DNA of 64,000 nt from Pseudogemmobacter hezensis (GCF_013155295.1 NZ_JABJXT010000017.1:16759-80758); one strand, 5' to 3'; shown: positions 7,251 to 16,834, numbered from the stretch's first letter. A program made the numbers and translations. Notes: a model not told the origin generated them from the letters alone.

Positions 7251-8344
7251 AGAAGCGCCGCACCTTCGATATTGACCTGCCGGATGCCGACGCCGAAGAA
7301 ATCTTCCCCGCGGGGAAGGATGCCGGGAAAGAGCCGTCGCGCCGCTCGCCCATGGCGGCGGCGATCACCGAGACTGCTGAAGCCCTGCGTGAACGCCGCG
7401 ACATTGAGGCCGGGATCCGCGCCGAGAATGACGCTCTGGCCGCCGAACATGTGCGGATGAAGGGCCTTGGCCTGATCGTCGACATGGTGCCGCTGGATCA
7501 GGTTGAAACATGGAAGCTGGTGCGCGACCGTGTGAAGGGCGACGATCAGGAGCTGACCGAGCTGATCGCCTCGATCCGCGATCTGGGGCTGTCGAACCCG
7601 ATCCGGGTCGAGCAGCGCGACGATGGCCGCTATGAACTGGTTCAGGGCTATCGCAGGCTTTCGGCCTATCGGGCGCTGCTGGCAGAGACGGGGGATGCCG
7701 AGAAATGGGGTAGGGTGCCCGCCGGTATCCTTCCCCGTGGGGAAGACCTCGAAGGGCTTTACCGCCGCATGGTCGATGAGAATATGGTCCGTAAGGACAT
7801 CTCATTTGCCGAAATGGCGATGCTGGCGATCAGCTATGCCGGCGATCCGGGTACCAAAGAGGTTGACCCCGACCGCGTGGTGGCAGAGCTGTTCCGCTCT
7901 GCCGGCTATCAAAAGCGCAGCTATATCCGGCAGTTCATTCGGCTGATGTCGCGGCTGGAAAAGGATCTGCTTTATGCGCATCACATTCCGCGTGCACTTG
8001 GGCTGAAGCTGGCGGCGCAGATCGAAGAGCGCCCCGATCTGGTGACGCAGATCCGCGAGCAGCTGGCCGGATGGGACACGCGTTCGGTGACGGATGAGCT
8101 GGAGCTGTTGCGCCGGTTTGCGGGCGGTGATGAGGCGGCCGCCACGGCAGAGCCTGTTTCCCGTTCTGATGCGCGTCCGGCAGGCAAAGCGAAAACGACG
8201 TTCCAGCTGGCGACCGCCCAGGGGGCCGTGAAGTGCACGGCCGGGGCAGGGCGGCTGGAGATCCGGATGGAGCGTGATTTCTCTGCCGAGGATCGCCGCA
8301 AGCTTGAGGCTGGGGTGCTGCGCCTGATCGAAAGTCTCGGCTAA
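7247..8344 (+). CDS. parB: ParB-type partition protein
   Basis: 365 residues. The ParB/Srx-like N-terminal nuclease fold is visible as LTELIASIRDLGLSNPIRV and YELVQGYRRLSAYRAL (box I), then VDENMVRKDISFAEMAMLA (box II, the ENxxRxDL-like clamp motif). A helix-turn-helix follows (YQKRSYIRQFIRLMSRLE). The acidic N-terminal tail with FPAGKDAGKE contains a copy of the palindrome. The start overlaps the parA stop (ATGA). ParB binds parS-like sites and stimulates ParA; here the likely sites include the 16-base palindromes within its own gene. C-terminal residues 300-365 would carry dimerisation. Confidence 0.92.
   Translation: MKKRRTFDIDLPDADAEEIFPAGKDAGKEPSRRSPMAAAITETAEALRERRDIEAGIRAENDALAAEHVRMKGLGLIVDMVPLDQVETWKLVRDRVKGDDQELTELIASIRDLGLSNPIRVEQRDDGRYELVQGYRRLSAYRALLAETGDAEKWGRVPAGILPRGEDLEGLYRRMVDENMVRKDISFAEMAMLAISYAGDPGTKEVDPDRVVAELFRSAGYQKRSYIRQFIRLMSRLEKDLLYAHHIPRALGLKLAAQIEERPDLVTQIREQLAGWDTRSVTDELELLRRFAGGDEAAATAEPVSRSDARPAGKAKTTFQLATAQGAVKCTAGAGRLEIRMERDFSAEDRRKLEAGVLRLIESLG
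7303..7318. repeat. Partition-site-like palindrome, copy 4 (perfect, inside parB)
   Basis: CTTCCCCGCGGGGAAG, identical to the intergenic copy. Read as Phe-Pro-Ala-Gly-Lys near the ParB N-terminus. Confidence 0.6.
7730..7745. repeat. Partition-site-like palindrome, copy 5 (inside parB)
   Basis: CTTCCCCGTGGGGAAG, one central mismatch. Read as Leu-Pro-Arg-Gly-Glu, an insertion-like loop between ParB boxes I and II. Confidence 0.55.
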
Positions 8345-9018
8345 GCAGGTATTTCGGACAGGTCAGGCAGAGAGGCACATGCACCTGCCTGACCCTTCGC
8401 ATCGGTTGCCCCGGCGCCTTCCGATGCAGACCCCGGTTATAGATTTCGTTCTTAACCAGGCGATCAGCCGCCACCTTGTAGACCTGTGGCCTGTGCAGGC
8501 TGCCGCCGGCATCTGGCAAGGGCGGCGGTTGCCGCTGCAGGTTGCATTACGCTGGCACCTGGCCTGGATCAGTGCAGGCGTATCTCTTCCTCACAACGGT
8601 ATCATCTGAAACCTGCGGCGGCTGGCATTGGCGTTGCAGGGCCTTGAGCTGTCTGCGGCCAGATGTGGTGAGGCATAATTCAGATTTTCTGGGCGTGTTG
8701 TGGCAAGAAATCAATTAGGTCTGATAATGCAAGATTATCGGATGTTTTTTAAAAGCGTAAGCTGCGGCGGAAAGACTGATCTATAGCGGTATAATCCGCC
8801 GTTATATTCTAAGCCCGCCATGTCCTCGGGCGTGAAGTCTATTGTGGATGCGCGGGCCTGATGGCCCTGCTGCGGCGGGCTTCGCGGGGGGGGGCGATAT
8901 ATCGCGGCTGATGCGGGTGCCGGGATTATCCGCGCCGGAGTGTGCCCTGGCATCGCGATATCAATTGGATACTGGATGCGCAGGGCACGAGGCAGACCGG
9001 ACCGGGAAGAACGGTGCA
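8345..9018. other. Poorly coding intergenic stretch after parB
   Basis: No frame here has convincing protein character; short frames at 8379-8609 (plus) and 8735-9019 (minus) lack recognisable domains or ribosome-binding sites. Composition shifts to more A/T around 8690-8830. GATAAT (8723-8728) pairs with ATTATC (8734-8739) and is followed by a T-run at 8745, a weak terminator-like structure. GCGG-TATAAT-CCGC (8786-8799) is a small palindrome around a Pribnow-like core. It may be a decayed junction between the replication module and cargo. Confidence 0.4.
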
Positions 9019-9444
9019 ATGCATCACGAGGCGCTGGCTGCGCCTCAGGACGGCTTGCTTCCGCGTATAGATAGGGCAGGCGATGCCCCGGCCAAAGCGC
9101 CCCTGGCCTTCGACCTGGCCCTGTCGAATTCCGGCAAGACCGACACCAACCCCGAGCAATTGTTCGCCCTGGGGTATGCTGCCTGTTTTGACAGTGCGCT
9201 GAGCCATATCATCCAGCTGAGGAAGCTGGATGTGAAGAGCAGCGAAATCTCTGCAGAGATCGGTATCGGTCAGCTGCCTGATGGTGGTTTCAGGCTGGAT
9301 ATTGATCTCTGTGTCGAGATCGCGGGCCTGGATGAGGCCGCCGCGCAGGGTCTGGTTGAGGCGACACACAGGGTATGTCCCTATTCCAGCGCCAGGCGCA
9401 ACAATATCGACGTGCGTCTGCATGTCTCAACAGTACAGGGATAA
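9019..9444 (+). CDS. Ohr/OsmC-family organic hydroperoxide reductase
   Basis: 141 residues. The two redox cysteines are in their family contexts: TNPEQLFALGYAACF (peroxidatic) and VCPYSSARRNNIDVRL (resolving). The first ~40 residues are divergent from usual Ohr, but the total length fits the family's roughly 140 residues from the ATG at 9019, which has GGGAAG upstream. Ohr reduces organic hydroperoxides using lipoylated protein thiols in the cytoplasm. No OhrR-type repressor is seen nearby. The gene stands alone between the poorly coding stretch and the PQQ dehydrogenase; the frame is open further upstream (to 8842), so the start is not certain. Confidence 0.75.
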   Translation: MHHEALAAPQDGLLPRIDRAGDAPAKAPLAFDLALSNSGKTDTNPEQLFALGYAACFDSALSHIIQLRKLDVKSSEISAEIGIGQLPDGGFRLDIDLCVEIAGLDEAAAQGLVEATHRVCPYSSARRNNIDVRLHVSTVQG

Positions 9445-9704
9445 AGCATGCGCCGACCCTTACTGGGCCGGGGGCGCAGATGGTCTTTTTGCAGCTGCGC
9501 GGGACAATATCACCAAAACTGCGTTCTTTGACGGAACCATTTATGCTGCAGCTGCGTTGCCGTTTTGCGAGGTCCGCCAGCGCAATGGTTTTCTTGGTGC
9601 AATGGTTTCTTCGGTGCAGCGGCACCATCTTACCTTTGATACCGGGATTGTCTGCCAGTTCGGCTCCGCAGGTTTCCGATTGCGATCAATCAGGGGGATG
9701 CGTC

Positions 9705-12122
9705 GTGTTTTCTGCTATTATGGGCGTGATCTGCGGGCTTTTTGGCCTGTGGGTCTTATGGCTGGGCTATGGGCTGGCGGCTGCCGGGGGCAGCTGGTTT
9801 TACATCGTCATGGCGCTTGGGCTGATCCTTTCGGCGATCGGGCTGATGCGGCGGCATCAGACGGGTCTGGGGATCTATGCGGTCACGCTGATCGTCACCT
9901 TCATCTGGACGCTTTACGAGGTGGGCTTTGACAAATGGCAGTGGATCCCGCGCGGGGCGCTGCTGGTGGCCTTTGGCCTGATCCTGTGCATCCCGATCTT
10001 CGCGCGCGAAATCCGCGCAAGCTCGGGCAAATCAACGCCTGGTTATCCGCTGCTGGGCGGCACGATGGTGGTGATTATCGGGCTGGCGCTGGTCTCCTGG
10101 TTCATCGACCCGGCCCAGATCAAGGGCGAGCTGACGAAGCAGGCCAATGCCGGTGACGCGCTGGTGGATCCCTCGGGCGTGGCCTATCCGGCCGATGACT
10201 GGACCGCTTACGGCGGCACCAATCTGGGCCAGCGCTATTCGGCGCTGAAGGATATCGACACCGCGAATGTCAAAGGGCTGAAACTGGCCTGGGAGCATCA
10301 CACCGGCGATCTGCGCAAGGCGGATGAAGATTCCAAGGAATATACCTTCGAGGCGACGCCGATCAAAGTGAACGGGCTTTTGTATTTCTGCACGCCGCAT
10401 AACATCATCCAGGCCCTGGTGCCGGAGACCGGCGCGCTGAAATGGTCGTTTGACCCGATGATGCAGCGCGATCCTTTCTACCAGCACCAGACCTGCCGCG
10501 GTGTGTCCTGGAATGACTCAACGGGATTTGCCGCGCCTGCCTCGGATACGCCCGAGGATCAGGCCGCGATTGCCGCAGCCGTGGCCGAATGCCCGAAACG
10601 CATCGTGGCCTCTTCGGTTGATGCGCGGCTTTACACGGTCAATGCCGATACCGGGGCGCTTTGCACCACCTTTGGTGAGAATGGCTATGTGAACCTGCTG
10701 GACGGCATGACCGATACCGAGCGTGCGACCTATCAGCAGACCTCGGCGCCGCTGGTGACCAAAGATCTGATCATCCTGGGCTCGGCGATTGCCGACAATT
10801 ATTATGAGAACAACCCTTCGGGCGTGATCCGCGCCTATGATGTGCGCACCGGCAAGGTCGTGTGGAAGTTCGACGCGGGCAAGCCCGATGAGACCGCACC
10901 GCTGAAACCCGGCGAGACCTATGTGCCGAACTCGAACGTGGCCTGGACGCAGTTTGCCGCCGATGAGGCCCTGGGCCAGGTCTATATCCCCTTCGGCAAT
11001 GCCTCGCCCGACCAGGTGGGGGTCAGCCGCACGCCAGAGCAAGAGGCTTTCGTCGATGCGCTGGCCGCGCTTGATCTGAAGACGGGCCGCCTGATCTGGA
11101 AGTTCCAGACCAGCTATCATGACCTCTGGGACCGCGATAACCCCTCGCAGCCGGTTCTGCTGAACCTGCCGAAGGATGGGGTGGATACGCCTGCGATCAT
11201 CATCCCGACGAAGATCGGCAATCTCTGGGTGCTGGATCGCCGCGATGGCACGCCGATCCTGCCGGTCTCTGAGGTGGCTGTCTCGACCGACAGTGATATC
11301 CCCGGCGAGAAGCTTTCGCCGGTGCAGCCGATGTCGTCCCTGACCTTCACGCCCGCGCCTTTGCGTGAGGCGGATATGTGGGGGGCATCGCCGATCGACC
11401 AGATCCAGTGCCGCACGACCTTTGTGTCGAACCGCTATGACGGCAATCCCTGGACGCCGCCGACCACGACGGGCAGCCTGGTCTGGCCGGGCAATATCGG
11501 CTTGTTCAACTGGGGTTCGGTCGCGGTGGATCCGGTCAACAAATGGCTGATCGGCACGCCGCAATATCTGCCCTATCTCTACCAGCTTTACCCGCGCCCC
11601 GAGGGGGATCTGAACAAGCGGATGTTTGGTGGCGACAATTCGGGCGGGGAATCGAAGCCGGGCAACGAAAACCTTGGCGGGCCCTATGCGGTCTCGATCC
11701 AGCATTTCCGTTCGGCGCTTGGGGTGCCCTGCAATACGCCGCCCTGGGGCGTGCGGGTTGGGGTTGATCTGACGAATGGCCAGACCGCCTGGAAATACCG
11801 CAACGGCACCGTGGCCGGGCAAAAGTTCATGGGTGTCAGCTTCCCGATCCCGTTTGAGATGGGGATGCTGGCGCATGGCGGCACGCTGACGACGGCGGGG
11901 GGCGTGGCCTTCACCGCAGCGGCGCTGGATGACATCATGCGCGCCTATGACATGCAGACCGGCGAGACGCTCTGGAAGGTCAAACTTCCCGCAGGTGGCC
12001 AGGCCACGCCGATGACCTATCGTGGCGCCGACGGTAAGCAATATATCGTCGTCGCGGCGGGGGGGCATGGCTCGCTTGGCACCACACCGGGGGATTCTGT
12101 GCTGGCCTATACGCTGGAGTGA
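9705..12122 (+). CDS. Membrane-bound PQQ-dependent dehydrogenase, glucose/quinate/shikimate type
   Basis: 805 residues from a GTG at 9705 (AGGGGGA seven bases upstream; an ATG at 9720 has no well-placed site, and in-frame sequence before 9705 is not protein-like). About five transmembrane helices fill the first 140 residues (LWVLWLGYGLAAAGGSWFY onward). A large periplasmic eight-bladed propeller with tryptophan-docking repeats follows (DDWTAYGGTNLGQRYS, GALKWSFDP, TGRLIWKFQTSYHDLWDRD, GETLWKVKLPAGGQATP). Length and topology match Gcd-type enzymes (about 800 residues), which oxidise glucose or related polyols and pass electrons to ubiquinone. Quinate or inositol specificity is also possible. 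No pqq biosynthesis genes are in the window. Confidence 0.88.
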   Translation: MFSAIMGVICGLFGLWVLWLGYGLAAAGGSWFYIVMALGLILSAIGLMRRHQTGLGIYAVTLIVTFIWTLYEVGFDKWQWIPRGALLVAFGLILCIPIFAREIRASSGKSTPGYPLLGGTMVVIIGLALVSWFIDPAQIKGELTKQANAGDALVDPSGVAYPADDWTAYGGTNLGQRYSALKDIDTANVKGLKLAWEHHTGDLRKADEDSKEYTFEATPIKVNGLLYFCTPHNIIQALVPETGALKWSFDPMMQRDPFYQHQTCRGVSWNDSTGFAAPASDTPEDQAAIAAAVAECPKRIVASSVDARLYTVNADTGALCTTFGENGYVNLLDGMTDTERATYQQTSAPLVTKDLIILGSAIADNYYENNPSGVIRAYDVRTGKVVWKFDAGKPDETAPLKPGETYVPNSNVAWTQFAADEALGQVYIPFGNASPDQVGVSRTPEQEAFVDALAALDLKTGRLIWKFQTSYHDLWDRDNPSQPVLLNLPKDGVDTPAIIIPTKIGNLWVLDRRDGTPILPVSEVAVSTDSDIPGEKLSPVQPMSSLTFTPAPLREADMWGASPIDQIQCRTTFVSNRYDGNPWTPPTTTGSLVWPGNIGLFNWGSVAVDPVNKWLIGTPQYLPYLYQLYPRPEGDLNKRMFGGDNSGGESKPGNENLGGPYAVSIQHFRSALGVPCNTPPWGVRVGVDLTNGQTAWKYRNGTVAGQKFMGVSFPIPFEMGMLAHGGTLTTAGGVAFTAAALDDIMRAYDMQTGETLWKVKLPAGGQATPMTYRGADGKQYIVVAAGGHGSLGTTPGDSVLAYTLE

Positions 12123-12202
12123 TCCCTCTGATATGATGACTGGCGCGCAGGGCAACCTGCGCGCCGTTTCGTTTTCTGCCGTCACAGGAAAAGGCATAGC
12201 CG

Positions 12203-13204
12203 ATGGATCGACTGCCTCTGCAGCTTCAGCGCATGATGGCGGCGGGGCGCGACGCGCTTGCCGCTGCAACCGCCGGGGCGATTGCCTGGGCCCTGGCCAG
12301 CTGGCTGTTCGGCCATACGCATCCGGTCTTTGCGATGGTGACGTCGATTGTCTGTCTTGCGCCGGGTCTGCCCAATCACGGGCGGCAGGCGATGGGGATC
12401 ATCCTTGGCGTCACAATCGGCATTCTTGTCGGCGAGGCGGCGCTGCAATTCCCGCTGATCGGGACCGGCGGCCCTGGCATGGCGCTGTTGCGCATGATCA
12501 TCGCGATTTTGCTGTCGATGATGGTCGGGGCCTCTTTCGGCCTGCCTGCGGTGGTGCCGATTCAGGCCGGGGTCTCGGCGGTGCTGGTGCTGGCCATGGG
12601 GGCCGAAAGCGCCGGCTGGCACCGGATGCAGGATGTGATCATCGGCGCGGGCGTCGGGCTGTTCTTCAGCCAGATCCTGCTGACGCCCGACCCTCTGCGC
12701 CTGATCGACCGCGCCATGGGCGAGCTGTTGACCCGGATCGCCGCGGGGCTGGATCTGGCGGCCCAGGCCGTCGAAGAGGCCAGCCCGCGTCGCGCTGAAA
12801 TTGCGCAAAGCCATCTGTCGCGCGTGCAGGAAACCATTGGCGCCTTGCAAAACGGCATCGACAGCGCCCGCTATGAAGCGCGCTGGTCGTTGCGCGGCCG
12901 TATCGCCGCCAACCGGGTCCGGCGCGAGGCCGAGCGGGTCGAACATGATGCGATCCGGCTGGGGGCCTCGGCGCTTTTGCTGGGCGATGCGCTGCTGGTT
13001 GCGATACGCGAGGGCGACCCGCCCCCCGCCGGGCTGGATGCCGATCTGCGCAGCCTTGCCGCCAGCTGCCGGGCGCGGATGATCGGCTCTGCCCCTGCCG
13101 CGCCCGAGATGACCGCCACCGCAGGCAGCGGTATCGCCTGGGCCGCCGTATCTGTGCAAATGCGCGCGCTTGGCGCCATTCTGACGGCGCGGGCCCAGGC
13201 CTGA
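12203..13204 (+). CDS. FUSC-family (aromatic acid exporter-like) inner-membrane protein
   Basis: 333 residues. The N-terminal half is strongly hydrophobic with about six helices (AATAGAIAWALASWLFG, MVTSIVCLAPGLPNHGRQAMGIILGVTIGILVGE, MALLRMIIAILLSMMVGA, VIIGAGVGLFFSQILLTPDP). The C-terminal half is soluble and helix-rich with many charged residues. This is the layout of the FUSC/ArAE family, proposed to move aromatic or other organic acids outward. The motif LVGxxLGxxxGxxxG-like (ILGVTIGILVGE) is visible. AGGAAAAGG precedes the ATG. It lies 80 bases after the PQQ dehydrogenase and may be co-transcribed, possibly handling its acid product; that link is speculation. Confidence 0.7.
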   Translation: MDRLPLQLQRMMAAGRDALAAATAGAIAWALASWLFGHTHPVFAMVTSIVCLAPGLPNHGRQAMGIILGVTIGILVGEAALQFPLIGTGGPGMALLRMIIAILLSMMVGASFGLPAVVPIQAGVSAVLVLAMGAESAGWHRMQDVIIGAGVGLFFSQILLTPDPLRLIDRAMGELLTRIAAGLDLAAQAVEEASPRRAEIAQSHLSRVQETIGALQNGIDSARYEARWSLRGRIAANRVRREAERVEHDAIRLGASALLLGDALLVAIREGDPPPAGLDADLRSLAASCRARMIGSAPAAPEMTATAGSGIAWAAVSVQMRALGAILTARAQA

Positions 13205-13215
13205 GCGCGGCGCTG

Positions 13216-13974
13216 CTAGTCGGCGGTCCAGCCGCCATCCAGCATCAGCGCGCTGCCCGTCATCAGCGAAGAGGCCTCCGAGGCCAGAAAGATCGCGGCG
13301 CCCACCACATCATCGGGCTGACCGATCCGCCCCAGTTTGATCTTTGCCAGAACCTGCTCGCGGAAGGTTTCATCCTCAAAGAACGGGCGGGTCAGGGGCG
13401 TCTCGATAAAGGTCGGGCAGATCGTGTTGACGCGGATCCGCTGCGGCCCCAGCTCTACCGCCAGCGCCTTCGTGAACCCCTCCAGCGCCCATTTCGAGGC
13501 GCAGTACAGCGTGCGGTTCGCAGCCCCCACATGCCCCATCTGCGATGAGACATTGATCACCGAGCCCGCAACCCCCGCCGCCGCCATCCGCATCGTTACC
13601 GCGCGGGCGGCAAAGATCGCGGCCCGCAGGTTCAGCCCCATCACCGCGTCATAATCCTCTTCGCTGACCGCGCTGAGGGGTTTGGGGCGGTTGGTTCCGG
13701 CATTGTTGACGAAGATGTCATAGGCCGGGCGGGCGGTGATCGCCGCCTCAAAAGCCTGGGTATCGGTGATATCGCAGGCAAGGGTATCCGCCTGGCCGCC
13801 CGCTGCCCGGATCGCCCCGGCGGCGGCCTCAAGCTCGGTTTCGCTGCGGGCGCAAAGGGTCAGGGCCGCGCCCGCCTTTGCCATGCCCAGGGCAATCGCC
13901 AGGCCAAGCCCCCGGCCTGCCCCGGTCACCAGCGCCCGCTTGCCCGCAAGCGAGAAGATTTCGGTTCCGGTCAT
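13216..13974 (-). CDS. Short-chain dehydrogenase/reductase (paralogue of the SDR at 23669-24433)
   Basis: 252 residues from the ATG at 13974, whose ATGA overlaps the stop of the HisD-like gene. Classical [11 protein letters not shown] dinucleotide loop, NNAG at the end of beta-4 ([13 protein letters not shown]), catalytic Ser (INVSSQMGH) and YCASK. The C-terminus ends [23 protein letters not shown]. It is strikingly similar to the SDR that closes the opposite arm of this island: both share [18 protein letters not shown] and [10 protein letters not shown], so the two are paralogues. It presumably oxidises a secondary alcohol with NAD(P). It is the last gene of the gntR-SDR-hisD-SDR operon. Confidence 0.88.
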   Translation of the reverse strand: MTGTEIFSLAGKRALVTGAGRGLGLAIALGMAKAGAALTLCARSETELEAAAGAIRAAGGQADTLACDITDTQAFEAAITARPAYDIFVNNAGTNRPKPLSAVSEEDYDAVMGLNLRAAIFAARAVTMRMAAAGVAGSVINVSSQMGHVGAANRTLYCASKWALEGFTKALAVELGPQRIRVNTICPTFIETPLTRPFFEDETFREQVLAKIKLGRIGQPDDVVGAAIFLASEASSLMTGSALMLDGGWTAD

Positions 13975-15281
13975 TCGGCGGCCTCGCCATAGGGGATGTT
14001 GCGTTTGCCATAGCGGCGCACCCGGATATTGCATTGCTCGGCATGGCCGACAAAGCCTTCCAGCATGCAAAGCCGCGAGCCATAGGCGCCGATCCGGGCT
14101 GCCGCCTCATCGGTGGTGATCCGCTGATAAGAATGCGTTTTCAGGAACTTGCCCACCCAAAGCCCGCCGGTATAACGCCCGGCCTTTTTGGTCGGCAGCG
14201 TGTGGTTGGTGCCGATCACCTTGTCGCCATTCGCCACATTGGTGCGCGGCCCCAGAAACAGCGCCCCATAGCTGTGCATGTTTTCCAGATACCAGTCATC
14301 GCGGTCGGTCATGACCTGGACATGCTCGCTTGCGATGTCATTGGCGACGGCCAGCATCTCGTCATGGCTGTCGCAAAGGATCACCTCGCCGTAATCCTCC
14401 CAGCTTTTGCGGGCGGTCTCGGCGGTGGGCAGGATCTGCAGCAGGCGGGCAATCTCAGCCAGGGTGGCTTCGGCCAGGGCGCGGCTGGTGGTCAGCAAAA
14501 CCGCGGGCGAGTTATAGCCGTGTTCGGCCTGGCCCAGCAGATCGGTGGCGCAAAGCTCGGCGTCGACGGTGTCATCGGCGATGACCATCGTCTCGGTCGG
14601 GCCGGCGAAAAGGTCGATGCCGACCCGGCCATAAAGCTGACGCTTGGCCTCGGCGACAAAGGCATTGCCGGGGCCGACCAGCATATCGACGGGCGCAATC
14701 GTCTCTGTCCCAAGCGCCATCGCGCCAATCGCCTGGATGCCGCCCATGACGTAGATCTCATGCGCCCCGGCCATATGCATCGCAGCAATCACCGCCGGAT
14801 TGGGCGCCCCCCGGAACGGCGGCGTCGCGGCGATGATGCGGCCAACACCCGCCACCGCCGCCGTCAGTACCGACATATGCGCCGAGGCCACCATCGGAAA
14901 CTTGCCGCCGGGCACATAGCAGCCGACCGAGCGCAGCGGGATATTCTTATGGCCCAGAAAGACGCCGGGCAGGGTCTCGACCTCGATATCGGTCATGGAA
15001 TCGCGCTGCGCCTGGGCGAAGTTGCGCACCTGATCCTGGGCGAAGCGGATATCCTCCAGGTCGCGTGCGGGCACGCGGGCGATCAGCGCCTGGATCTCAT
15101 CGGCGGACAGGCGGAAAGAGGCGGGCGAGAAGCTGTCGAATTTCTCTGACAGCTCGCGCACCGCCGCATCGCCCCTGGCCCCGATATCGCCCAGGATCGA
15201 TTCGACGGTGGCCCGCACCTTCGCATCCTCTTGCGAGCGCTCGGTGTCGGGCTTGCCGGTTTTCAGATAGTGAATGGCCAT
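13971..15281 (-). CDS. Histidinol-dehydrogenase-family enzyme, HpsN (sulfopropanediol 3-dehydrogenase) type
   Basis: 436 residues with a GGAGG eight bases before the ATG. The family core is present: [70 protein letters not shown] and the late zinc/histidine region ([24 protein letters not shown]). These sequences differ from true HisD and resemble the HpsN branch, which oxidises an alcohol in two NAD steps to a carboxylate (R-dihydroxypropanesulfonate to R-sulfolactate). No other histidine-biosynthesis genes are nearby; instead it sits among SDRs and a GntR regulator. I infer it oxidises a primary alcohol group of the imported substrate to an acid. The sulfonate substrate is not established here. 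Confidence 0.82.
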   Translation of the reverse strand: MAIHYLKTGKPDTERSQEDAKVRATVESILGDIGARGDAAVRELSEKFDSFSPASFRLSADEIQALIARVPARDLEDIRFAQDQVRNFAQAQRDSMTDIEVETLPGVFLGHKNIPLRSVGCYVPGGKFPMVASAHMSVLTAAVAGVGRIIAATPPFRGAPNPAVIAAMHMAGAHEIYVMGGIQAIGAMALGTETIAPVDMLVGPGNAFVAEAKRQLYGRVGIDLFAGPTETMVIADDTVDAELCATDLLGQAEHGYNSPAVLLTTSRALAEATLAEIARLLQILPTAETARKSWEDYGEVILCDSHDEMLAVANDIASEHVQVMTDRDDWYLENMHSYGALFLGPRTNVANGDKVIGTNHTLPTKKAGRYTGGLWVGKFLKTHSYQRITTDEAAARIGAYGSRLCMLEGFVGHAEQCNIRVRRYGKRNIPYGEAAE

Positions 15282-15350
15282 TCCGAAATCCTCCGTAACG
15301 GAACTGGGGACAGCCGCGCGCGGCTGCCCGGTCTTTTGTCGCAAATGGGG

Positions 15351-16118
15351 TTAGCCCAGCATCCTGGTGTCGCCGCAGACCGACAGGCTTTGCCCCGAGA
15401 CATGGCGGCCCTGATGCGAGGCGAGATAAAGGATCTGCGAGGCAATCGCCTCTGGCGGCACATATTCGCGCAGCGATGTATAGCGGAAGGCCTCGGCCTC
15501 GGCCTCGTCAAAGCTGATGCCCTGACGCTGGGCGCGGGCCTCAAGAACGCGGCGCTGGCGGTCGCCCGCGACAAGGCCGGGCAGGATCGCATTGACCCGG
15601 ATCCCATCGGGGCCAAGTTCTATCGACAGCGATTTGGTCAGCCCGATCACCCCCCATTTCGCCGCCGCATAGGGGGTGCGCATGGCAAAGCCCATCCGCC
15701 CCGCCAGCGAGGAAAGATTGGCAATCGAGGGGTTTTTGCTGGCCCTGAGCGCCGGAACCGCCCGCCCGACCGTGACGAACTGGCTGGTCAGCACCACATC
15801 CAGCGTCTGACGCCAGGCGGCGATATCGACATGCTCGACCGGGGCGGTTGGCCCGGCAATGCCCGCATTGTTCACAAGACAGTCAAGCCCGCCCAGCCCG
15901 TCGATGGCCTCATCGGTAAAGGCGGCCAGCGCCGTGGCATCAGCCACATCGACGCGCCGCGCCAGCACCCCTGGCGGCAGGGTGGCCAGCGCCTCTTCGC
16001 TGATGTCGCAGGTGGCGACCCTGGCCCCTTGCGCAAGAAATCCATCGACAATCGCGCGCCCTATGCCAGCCGCGCCTGCCGTCACCAGAACCCTGGCTCC
16101 GCTGAGGCCCAGATCCAT
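15351..16118 (-). CDS. Short-chain dehydrogenase/reductase
   Basis: 255 residues from the ATG at 16118, 10 bases after the gntR stop; a longer frame to 16250 would overlap gntR. The cofactor loop reads TAGAAGIG, a slight variant of TGxxxGIG, followed by LVNNAGIAGPTAP, NLSSLAGRMGF and catalytic YAAAK. The C-terminal part (SLREYVPPEAIASQILYLASHQGRHVSGQSLSVCGDTRMLG) resembles sugar/polyol SDRs; the CGD near the end is typical of a subfamily often annotated as glucose-like dehydrogenases. It belongs to the minus arm of the catabolic island. The cofactor preference is not obvious. Confidence 0.85.
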   Translation of the reverse strand: MDLGLSGARVLVTAGAAGIGRAIVDGFLAQGARVATCDISEEALATLPPGVLARRVDVADATALAAFTDEAIDGLGGLDCLVNNAGIAGPTAPVEHVDIAAWRQTLDVVLTSQFVTVGRAVPALRASKNPSIANLSSLAGRMGFAMRTPYAAAKWGVIGLTKSLSIELGPDGIRVNAILPGLVAGDRQRRVLEARAQRQGISFDEAEAEAFRYTSLREYVPPEAIASQILYLASHQGRHVSGQSLSVCGDTRMLG

Positions 16119-16128
16119 GTCTCTCTCC

Positions 16129-16818
16129 CTATTCCCGGAAATATTTCCGTTGCTCGAGGATGGTCTTTGCCGCCCCCGAGATATCGCTGCGGATCGCCGT
16201 CGCTGCGGCTTCGCCATCACGCAGATCCAGCGCCGCGACCAGCTGTTCATGTGCGGTGACCGAATGGGCGATGCGCCCGCCCCCGGCCGAGGGCTCTATA
16301 TCCAGCGAAATCAGCGGCCCGGCCCTGAGCCAGGCCATGGCGATCATCTGCGACATGGTGGCGGCCTTGGCGGCGTCATAAAGCGCGAAATGCAGCTGGC
16401 GGTTCAGCATCAGCGCCGGGCCGCGATTGCCCTGTTCCATCTCGTCACGAAAGCGGAAATGGAAGGCGCGGATCTGCTCGACCTCTTGATCGGTGATACG
16501 GGCCACGGCCAGGCGGGCGGCCTCGCATTCCAGCAAAAGGCGGGTGCGGGTCAGCTCGCGGAAGTCTTCGGGGGTCATGCGCGGCACTTCGACGGCGCGA
16601 TTTTTGCGGATCGCCAGCGCCCCCTGCGCCACCAGGCGGCCGACCGCCTCACGCACGGGCATGGTCGAGACGCCAAGCTCTTCTGCCAGCTCACGAATTG
16701 AGGTTCGGCTGTCGGGTTTCAGTGTGCTGTCCAGCAGCATTCGCGCCACCGCGCTATAGACCTGTTCCGTCAGTGATGGGCCCTGGCCCGGTAAAGGTTG
16801 CAGATGCAAGTCACTCAT
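16129..16818 (-). CDS. GntR-family transcriptional regulator (FCD/FadR subfamily)
   Basis: 229 residues. The winged helix-turn-helix lies at residues 15-80 (SLTEQVYSAVARMLLD, then SIRELAEELGVSTMPVREAVGRL). An all-helical FCD ligand domain follows, with the metal-site histidines/acid in LNRQLHFALYDAA and HSVTAHEQLVAAL. FCD proteins usually bind small carboxylates. First gene of the minus arm and divergent from the importer arm, so it very likely controls both through the palindromes at 16862-16910. The effector could be the pathway acid. Confidence 0.9.
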   Translation of the reverse strand: MSDLHLQPLPGQGPSLTEQVYSAVARMLLDSTLKPDSRTSIRELAEELGVSTMPVREAVGRLVAQGALAIRKNRAVEVPRMTPEDFRELTRTRLLLECEAARLAVARITDQEVEQIRAFHFRFRDEMEQGNRGPALMLNRQLHFALYDAAKAATMSQMIAMAWLRAGPLISLDIEPSAGGGRIAHSVTAHEQLVAALDLRDGEAAATAIRSDISGAAKTILEQRKYFRE

Positions 16819-16834
16819 TCATACGATTCCAGCG

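Noticed and set aside
8379..8609. 76-residue frame after parB
   Set aside because: No ribosome-binding site of note, no domain, and atypical amino-acid use; treated as non-coding.
13971..15281. Genuine histidinol dehydrogenase (hisD)
   Set aside because: Key motifs are of the HpsN-like branch and there are no other histidine genes nearby.
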